Origin: Bacillus thermozeamaize
GTDB taxonomy: Bacteria; Bacillota; Bacilli; ZCTH02-B2
Length of the DNA stretch: 39,578 nucleotides
Direction of reading: 5' to 3'
NCBI GenBank assembly: GCA_002159075.1
Contig: LZRT01000011.1
Span: forward strand, 1 to 39,578
In this document: positions 34,913-39,578 of the stretch, piece after piece
Numbering within the stretch: the stretch's first letter is position 1
Layout of the letters: every line of letters begins with the position of its first letter
Program-made: the position numbers and the translations under genes
Notes under the pieces: model-generated
Database searches by the model: none
Told to the model about the DNA's origin: nothing
What the model saw: only the letters and a program-made list of their open reading frames with translations

Positions 34913-36792
34913 TCCGCCGGCCGGCTGACCAGCCGGCGCACCGCCTCCACCAGCAGGCGGTGCTCGACGCGATGGATGCGTTCCTCCAGGCTTTCCAGCG
35001 TATCTCCAGGTTCCACCGGCACCGGTTCCTGCAGGAAGATCGGCCCGGTATCCATGCCCTCGTCCACAAAGTGGACGGTCACACCGGTCACCTTCACCCC
35101 GTGACGCCAGGCCTGGCCAATCGCGTCTTTTCCGGGAAAGGCGGGAAGCAGGGAGGGGTGCAGATTGATCATCTTTCCCTCATAGGCGGAAAGCAGTGTC
35201 GGGCCCACCAGCCGCATGTAGCCGGCCAGCACCACCCAGTCCACACGCTCCTCCTGGAGGCGGTTCAGGATCTGCCGCTCGTAGGAAGCTTTGTCGGGAA
35301 AATCTTTCGGCCGCAGCGCCAGCACCGGAATCTCCAGCCGTTTTGCCCGCTCCACCGCGGTACAGTCGGGCCGGTCGGTGACCAGCAACGCGATGCGGGC
35401 CGGAATCTCCCCGCTCCCGCAGGCATCAGCCAGGGCCTGGAAGTTGCTGCCGTTTCCGGAGGCGAACACGGCCAGACGAGGGAGAGGGGACGGCGAACCG
35501 GCTCCTGGATCTCCGGTTCCACCTGACTCTCCAGCTGCCCCTGATTCTCTGGTTTCTCCTGATTCTTCGGTTGCTCCAGATTCACGATTTTCTGAAGTTG
35601 AAACGCCTGCGCTTTCCCTAAATCCTTCCGCATTTCCTTCCCTATTTCCTTCCCTGATTCCTTGCGCGCCTCCGTCCGCACTTCCCTCCGTTGCCCGGTT
35701 GCCTGCCCCGTCGCTTGCCCTGTTCCCGTTTCCCTCAACCAGCCGGACGCCCTTTCCGGGCACCACCTGGCCGATCAGGAAGGCTTCTTCGCCCAGCCGG
35801 CGGGCCGCATCCAGCACCGTTTCCGCCTCCTCAGGCGCAACAGCCAGCACCAGGCCGATGCCCATGTTGAAGGTCCGGTAGCATTCCCCCTGCGACAACT
35901 GTCCCACCTGCTGGAGAAGCCGGAAAACGGGCGGAACCGGCCAGGCACCCAGCCAGATCTCGGCACCCAGGCCCGGCGGCAGGATGCGGGGGATGTTTTC
36001 CAAAAAGCCGCCGCCGGTGATATGGGCCATCCCCTTGATATCATGCCGCTCCAGCAACCGCAAGACGGTCTTGACGTAGATGCGCGTCGGGGTCAGGAGC
36101 ACCTCGCCCAGCTCGCGCCCGTTCAGTTCGTCCAGCGGTTGCCGCAAATCAAAACCGGCCTTCTCCAAAAGCAGGTGGCGAACGAGTGAAAAGCCGTTGC
36201 TGTGCAAACCGCTGGAGGCCAGGCCAATGAGCCGGTCCCCGGCCCGGATCCGGCGGCCGTCCACCAGTTTGTCCGCTTCCGCCACGCCGACGGCAAAACC
36301 GGCGATGTCATATTCCTCCGGGGCGTACATCCCCGGCATTTCCGCTGTCTCGCCGCCGATCAGCGCGCAGCCGGCCTGCCGGCACCCTTCCGCCACGCCG
36401 GCCACAATCTGCTCCACCTTCTCCGGGATCACCTTGCCCAGGGCCAGGTAGTCCAGGAAAAAGAGCGGTTCCGCCCCCTGCACGACGACGTCGTTGACGC
36501 ACATCGCCACCGCGTCGATGCCGATCGTCCCGTGCCGGTCCAGAGCCTGCGCCAGCATCAGTTTGGTTCCCACCCCGTCGCTGCCGGACACCAGAACCGG
36601 CTCCCGGTAACGGGCGGTATCCAAACGGAACAGCGCGCCGAAGCCCCCCAGTCCAGACAGCACCTCCGGCCGGAACGTGCGCTGGACGTGCCGTTTCATC
36701 CGCTCCACCGCACGGTTTCCCGCCTCGATGTCGACACCCGCCTCGCGGTAGGCATCCCGCGTCAAACCTTCCCGCGTCGATCCCTCTGCCAT
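34900..36792 (-). CDS. purM/purN: PurM-PurN fusion: AIR synthetase and GAR formyltransferase
   Basis: A single 630-residue frame. Residues about 1-350 are PurM (AIR synthetase), with [48 protein letters not shown] and [16 protein letters not shown]. Residues about 438-630 are PurN (GAR formyltransferase), with [39 protein letters not shown] and the [15 protein letters not shown] site carrying the catalytic His-Asp. An ~85-residue linker rich in Gly, Glu, Ser, Arg, Asn and Ala joins them. Bacillus has separate purM and purN in that order, so fusion by loss of the stop is easy to picture; eukaryotic GART has a PurD-PurM-PurN order. GGGGGATCGGG precedes the ATG. No stop or frameshift was seen in the linker. 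Confidence 0.92.
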   Translation of the reverse strand: MAEGSTREGLTRDAYREAGVDIEAGNRAVERMKRHVQRTFRPEVLSGLGGFGALFRLDTARYREPVLVSGSDGVGTKLMLAQALDRHGTIGIDAVAMCVNDVVVQGAEPLFFLDYLALGKVIPEKVEQIVAGVAEGCRQAGCALIGGETAEMPGMYAPEEYDIAGFAVGVAEADKLVDGRRIRAGDRLIGLASSGLHSNGFSLVRHLLLEKAGFDLRQPLDELNGRELGEVLLTPTRIYVKTVLRLLERHDIKGMAHITGGGFLENIPRILPPGLGAEIWLGAWPVPPVFRLLQQVGQLSQGECYRTFNMGIGLVLAVAPEEAETVLDAARRLGEEAFLIGQVVPGKGVRLVEGNGNRASDGAGNRATEGSADGGAQGIREGNREGNAEGFRESAGVSTSENRESGATEESGETRESGAAGESGGTGDPGAGSPSPLPRLAVFASGNGSNFQALADACGSGEIPARIALLVTDRPDCTAVERAKRLEIPVLALRPKDFPDKASYERQILNRLQEERVDWVVLAGYMRLVGPTLLSAYEGKMINLHPSLLPAFPGKDAIGQAWRHGVKVTGVTVHFVDEGMDTGPIFLQEPVPVEPGDTLESLEERIHRVEHRLLVEAVRRLVSRPAEANG

Positions 36793-37048
36793 CCCGATCC
36801 CCCATTCTCTGTCGATCCTGCCAGGATACGTAATGGAACTGGCTTCTACTTGCTAACTCTAAAACAAGCATGGATGATAAGCATGCCGGTTTACATATCC
36901 GTTTGAAAGGCATGTCGGCATGTTTGTAAAGGCATGTTTTCGAAGGCGAGCAGTTTTTTTCGCAAAACCCTTTCTATGAAGAACGTGTTCTATGAAGAAC
37001 ATGTTCCAGTTCTCCCGAAACCCGTTCCGGGTCTCCCCGCCGGCCCGC
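36793..37048. repeat. spacer between purF and purM with short direct repeats
   Basis: 256 bases without a credible gene. Two adjacent copies of TTCTATGAAGAACRTG lie near 36970-37005, and three copies of GGCATGT lie near 36908-36935. No recognised promoter or terminator. Confidence 0.5.
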
Positions 37049-38512
37049 TCAATCCGCCGCCAGATCACCCGGGATCTCCGTCGGGTATTCCCCCGTAAAG
37101 CAGGCCAGGCAGTGCCCACGCTGCCAGTCGGTCGGCGAGGCAAACGGCCGGCCGATCGCCTCCAGCATCCCCTCGATGCTCAAAAAGGCCAGGCTGTCCG
37201 CGCCGATCGCCTGCCGGATGGCTTCCACGCCTTTGTCAGCGGCGATCAGTTCTTCGCGTGAAGAGGTATCCACGCCATAGAAACAGGGGTGCTTGACCAT
37301 CGGCGAGCTGATCCGGACGTGCACCTCTTTCGCGCCCGCTTCCCGCAACAGCTGGACAATCCGGCGGCTGGTGGTTCCCCGGACAATCGAGTCGTCAATC
37401 ATTACCACGCGCTTCCCATCCACCACCTTGCGCACCGCCGAGAGCTTCATCTTGACACCCTGCTCGCGCAGCGCCTGACTGGGGCGGATAAAGGTCCGGC
37501 CGACGTAACGGTTCTTCACCAGCCCCATTTCATAGGGAATCCCGCTCGCCTCGGCAAAGCCGATGGCGGCCGAGATGCTGGAGTCGGGCACCCCGGTCAC
37601 CACATCCGCTTCCACCGCGGCCTCCTCCGCCAGCCGTTTGCCCATCCGCTTGCGCGCCATGTGGACGTTCACCCCGTCAATGTCGCTGTCCGGACGCGCA
37701 AAATAAATGTATTCAAAGGTGCAGAGCGCCCGCCGGCCGGCATTGGCAAAGCGCTGGCTGCGCAGGCCGTCCCTGTCGATCACGATCAGCTCGCCCGGTT
37801 CCACATCCCGCACATAGTCGGCGCCAATCGCGTCAAAGGCGCAGGTTTCCGAAGCAAACACATAGGCGTCTCCCAGCCGGGCCAGCGAGAGCGGACGCAG
37901 GCCGTTGGGGTCGAGGGCGACCACCAGTTTCTCGTTCGTCATGATCAAGAACGCGTAGGCTCCTTTGAGCATCTGCAGCGCTTCCTTGACGGCCTCCTCC
38001 ACCTCGTCATAGGCGGATCGGGCGATCAGGTGGGCGATCACCTCCGTGTCGCTGGTGGTCTGGAAGATGGAACCCTGCCGTTCCAGATACCGCCGCAACG
38101 AATCGGCGTTGACCAGGGCGCCGTTGGTGGCCACGGCCAGTTCGCCGCCGCGGTAGTTGAACACCAGCGGCTGGGCGTTCAGCAACACGCTGCCGCCGTT
38201 CGTCGGGTAGCGGACATGGCCGATGGCCCGCTCTCCATGGAGCTTTTGCAATTCTTCCGCATGGAACACCTCGGTGACCAGCCCCATCCCGCGATGAAAG
38301 GTGAACCGCTGGCCGTCGGAGGTGACGATGCCCGCGCTTTCCTGTCCCCGGTGCTGCAGCGCGTGCAAGCCGTAATAGGTCAGTTGCGCCGCATCGTGGT
38401 GGCCCCAGATCCCGAACACGCCGCATTCTTCGTGCAGTTCCTCGCCCGCCCAGGGGAGGATCAGGCACTCTTCCTCCCAAGGGGAGGTGGCACCCGTTTT
38501 GTCCGCATTCAT
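37049..38512 (-). CDS. purF: amidophosphoribosyltransferase
   Basis: The first enzyme of purine synthesis, making phosphoribosylamine from PRPP and glutamine. The Ntn glutaminase domain starts at the nucleophile Cys of EECGVFGIWGH, followed by YYGLHALQHRGQESAGI. The PRPP loop is VVMIDDSIVRGTT. Cysteines in ALCTFEY, HPCFYG and HCLACF match the four iron-sulphur ligands of the Bacillus-type enzyme. The propeptide before the Cys must be removed; from the ATG at 38512 it would be 29 residues, longer than the 11 of B. subtilis. A CTG at 38464 with GGAGG 8-9 bases upstream would give 13 residues and may be the true start. The open frame continues to 38647 through a repeat tract. Confidence 0.93.
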   Translation of the reverse strand: MNADKTGATSPWEEECLILPWAGEELHEECGVFGIWGHHDAAQLTYYGLHALQHRGQESAGIVTSDGQRFTFHRGMGLVTEVFHAEELQKLHGERAIGHVRYPTNGGSVLLNAQPLVFNYRGGELAVATNGALVNADSLRRYLERQGSIFQTTSDTEVIAHLIARSAYDEVEEAVKEALQMLKGAYAFLIMTNEKLVVALDPNGLRPLSLARLGDAYVFASETCAFDAIGADYVRDVEPGELIVIDRDGLRSQRFANAGRRALCTFEYIYFARPDSDIDGVNVHMARKRMGKRLAEEAAVEADVVTGVPDSSISAAIGFAEASGIPYEMGLVKNRYVGRTFIRPSQALREQGVKMKLSAVRKVVDGKRVVMIDDSIVRGTTSRRIVQLLREAGAKEVHVRISSPMVKHPCFYGVDTSSREELIAADKGVEAIRQAIGADSLAFLSIEGMLEAIGRPFASPTDWQRGHCLACFTGEYPTEIPGDLAAD

Positions 38513-38605
38513 TGTCCTGCCCTGGTCCAGGGCTACGATGCGCCCTTGACCCGGTAACATGTCACGTCCCTGATCCGGGAGGATAAATCCCCCTGGAGCA
38601 GGGAG
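38510..38605. repeat. four 24-bp tandem repeats filling the purL-purF gap
   Basis: Exactly 96 bases between the purL stop and the purF ATG. They read as four eight-residue units such as LPDQGRDM and LPGQGRIV in the purF frame, so the period is 24 bases and the frame is open throughout. Confidence 0.75.
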
Positions 38606-38607
38606 AA

Positions 38608-39578
38608 CTACTCGGCCTCCATCAGCCATGGAATCGCCTCCTGCCAAGCCTCTTTCAGGGCACCGAGCGGCTGCACGGCCACGATTTGCCCCCTGTACTG
38701 GATGACCAGTGGCGCTTCATCACCGCTTCCTGCCACACGGCCAATCTCGACGCACGGCACACCCAGTTCCCGGGCCAGCTTCTGAATCGCCTCGGCCCCT
38801 TCCGGACCGGCGCTGACCAGCACCCGGGACTGCGATTCACTGAAGAAGTACAGCTCCGCTTCCAGCTGCCGGAGCACCTCACGTTCCGCCGGATCGGCGC
38901 TTTCTTCCGCCAGTTGTTCGACCACCAGCTGTCCTTCCCACTCGCCGGGCTGAATTTCCACCACCGCCCCCTTGCCGCCTGCAATCGCCGACTCGCACAG
39001 CGCTGCGGCCAGGCCGCCTTCCGACAAGTCGTGGGCGGAAGCCACCCAACCCTCGCGGATGGCCGTCCGCAAGCAGGCCTGCAGGCGTTTTTCCGCCTCC
39101 AGATCGAGCACCGGAACCGGGCCTTCAATGCTGCCCAGAAGCATTTCCTGGTACTGACTGCCACCCACCTCGGCACGAGTCTCGCCGAGCAACAGCAGCC
39201 GGTCTCCCTCGTTCTTGAAGGCAATGGTGGTGATCTGTTCCGGTTTCTCGATCAGGCCCACCATGCCGATGATCGGCGTCGGGTAGATGGCCTCGCCGCG
39301 CGTTTCGTTGTACAGGCTGACGTTGCCGCTGATCACCGGCGTCTCCAACGCACGGCAGGCCTCGCCGATGCCGGCCAGCGATTCCCGCAATTGCCAGTAG
39401 ATGTGCGGTTTTTCCGGACTGCCGTAGTTCAGCCCGTCCGTCACGGCGAGCGGCTCGGCCCCGCTGCAGACCAGGTTGCGGGCCGCCTCGGCAACGGCAA
39501 TCGCGCCGCCCATCCGCGGATTGAGGTAGACGTAATGGGCGTTGCCGTCGGTTGTCACGGCCAGGTGCTTCTCTGTTT
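38608..39578 (-). CDS. purL: phosphoribosylformylglycinamidine synthase subunit PurL, C-terminal part (cut by window edge)
   Basis: The last 323 residues of PurL, the ATP-dependent synthetase of the FGAM synthase complex that works with PurQ and PurS in Bacillota. The frame is open to the window end and reads HLAVTTDGNAHYVYLNPRMGG, CSGAEPLAVTDGLNYGSPEKP, VISGNVSLYNET, PTPIIGMVGL and HDLSEGGLAAAL, all typical of the second half of the small-type enzyme. The stop is followed by the 24-bp repeat tract and then purF, the usual next gene. The start and the upstream purine genes are outside the window. Confidence 0.94.
   Translation of the reverse strand, partial: TEKHLAVTTDGNAHYVYLNPRMGGAIAVAEAARNLVCSGAEPLAVTDGLNYGSPEKPHIYWQLRESLAGIGEACRALETPVISGNVSLYNETRGEAIYPTPIIGMVGLIEKPEQITTIAFKNEGDRLLLLGETRAEVGGSQYQEMLLGSIEGPVPVLDLEAEKRLQACLRTAIREGWVASAHDLSEGGLAAALCESAIAGGKGAVVEIQPGEWEGQLVVEQLAEESADPAEREVLRQLEAELYFFSESQSRVLVSAGPEGAEAIQKLARELGVPCVEIGRVAGSGDEAPLVIQYRGQIVAVQPLGALKEAWQEAIPWLMEAE

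Noticed and set aside
34900-36792. PurM-PurN joining as an assembly or frameshift artefact
   Set aside because: The frame is continuous through the linker, which is a coherent low-complexity peptide with no stop codon or frame change.
37289-38557. 422-codon plus-strand frame opposite purF
   Set aside because: Antisense shadow of purF; low-complexity His/Arg-rich product with no ribosome binding site.

Overview
The window looks like chromosomal DNA from a Gram-positive, flagellated member of the Bacillota (Bacillales-like, possibly a thermophile). The support is strong GGAGG-type ribosome binding sites with frequent GTG/TTG starts, a Bacillus-type purine cluster, a flagellin gene beside flagellin lysine methylase, and families common in such genomes (Rpn nucleases, Uma2, MNT/HEPN, IS21). 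The genus cannot be fixed from the sequence alone.

Layout. (1) 1-340: the start of an IS21-type transposase and the His-rich tail of a gene it seems to have cut. (2) 387-10047: an AT-rich seven-gene block, all on the minus strand and tightly packed, behind one good promoter (10124-10152) and ending at a hairpin terminator (305-336). In transcription order it holds an OLD-family ATPase/TOPRIM nuclease, a UvrD-like helicase, a large methyltransferase-reverse transcriptase fusion, a DUF1848 Cys-rich protein, two DUF488 proteins and a probable dual-OB protein. The first two resemble a Gabija-type pair. The RT fusion and the DUF1848/DUF488/OB tail are not part of any arrangement I know, so this is the best candidate for an undescribed system. 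(3) 10251-14443: an orphan gene, a decayed stretch, and a flagellin locus (flagellin, a small helical protein, FliB). (4) 14565-18051: a subtilisin-like protease plus AAA ATPase pair matching the IetAS defence system. (5) 18250-28002: an Rpn nuclease gene divergent from a four-gene Wadjet/MukBEF-like operon (jetD-A-B-C, with a frameshift in jetC). It is followed by a second, ruined copy of the same unit: an Rpn pseudogene carrying an MntA-HepT toxin-antitoxin pair, the duplicated promoter region, and an in-frame scar joining the first codons of jetD to the last codons of jetC. (6) 28052-29374: two convergent Uma2 genes. (7) 29498-39578: a GC-rich purine biosynthesis cluster on the minus strand, read purL-purF-purM/N fusion-purH-(L,D-transpeptidase)-purD.

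The left ~29 kb is a defence and mobile-gene island; the right ~10 kb is housekeeping. Nearly every spacer and several linkers in the purine part consist of short degenerate tandem repeats (12-42 bp units). All function calls rest on motifs read by eye; no database search was run.
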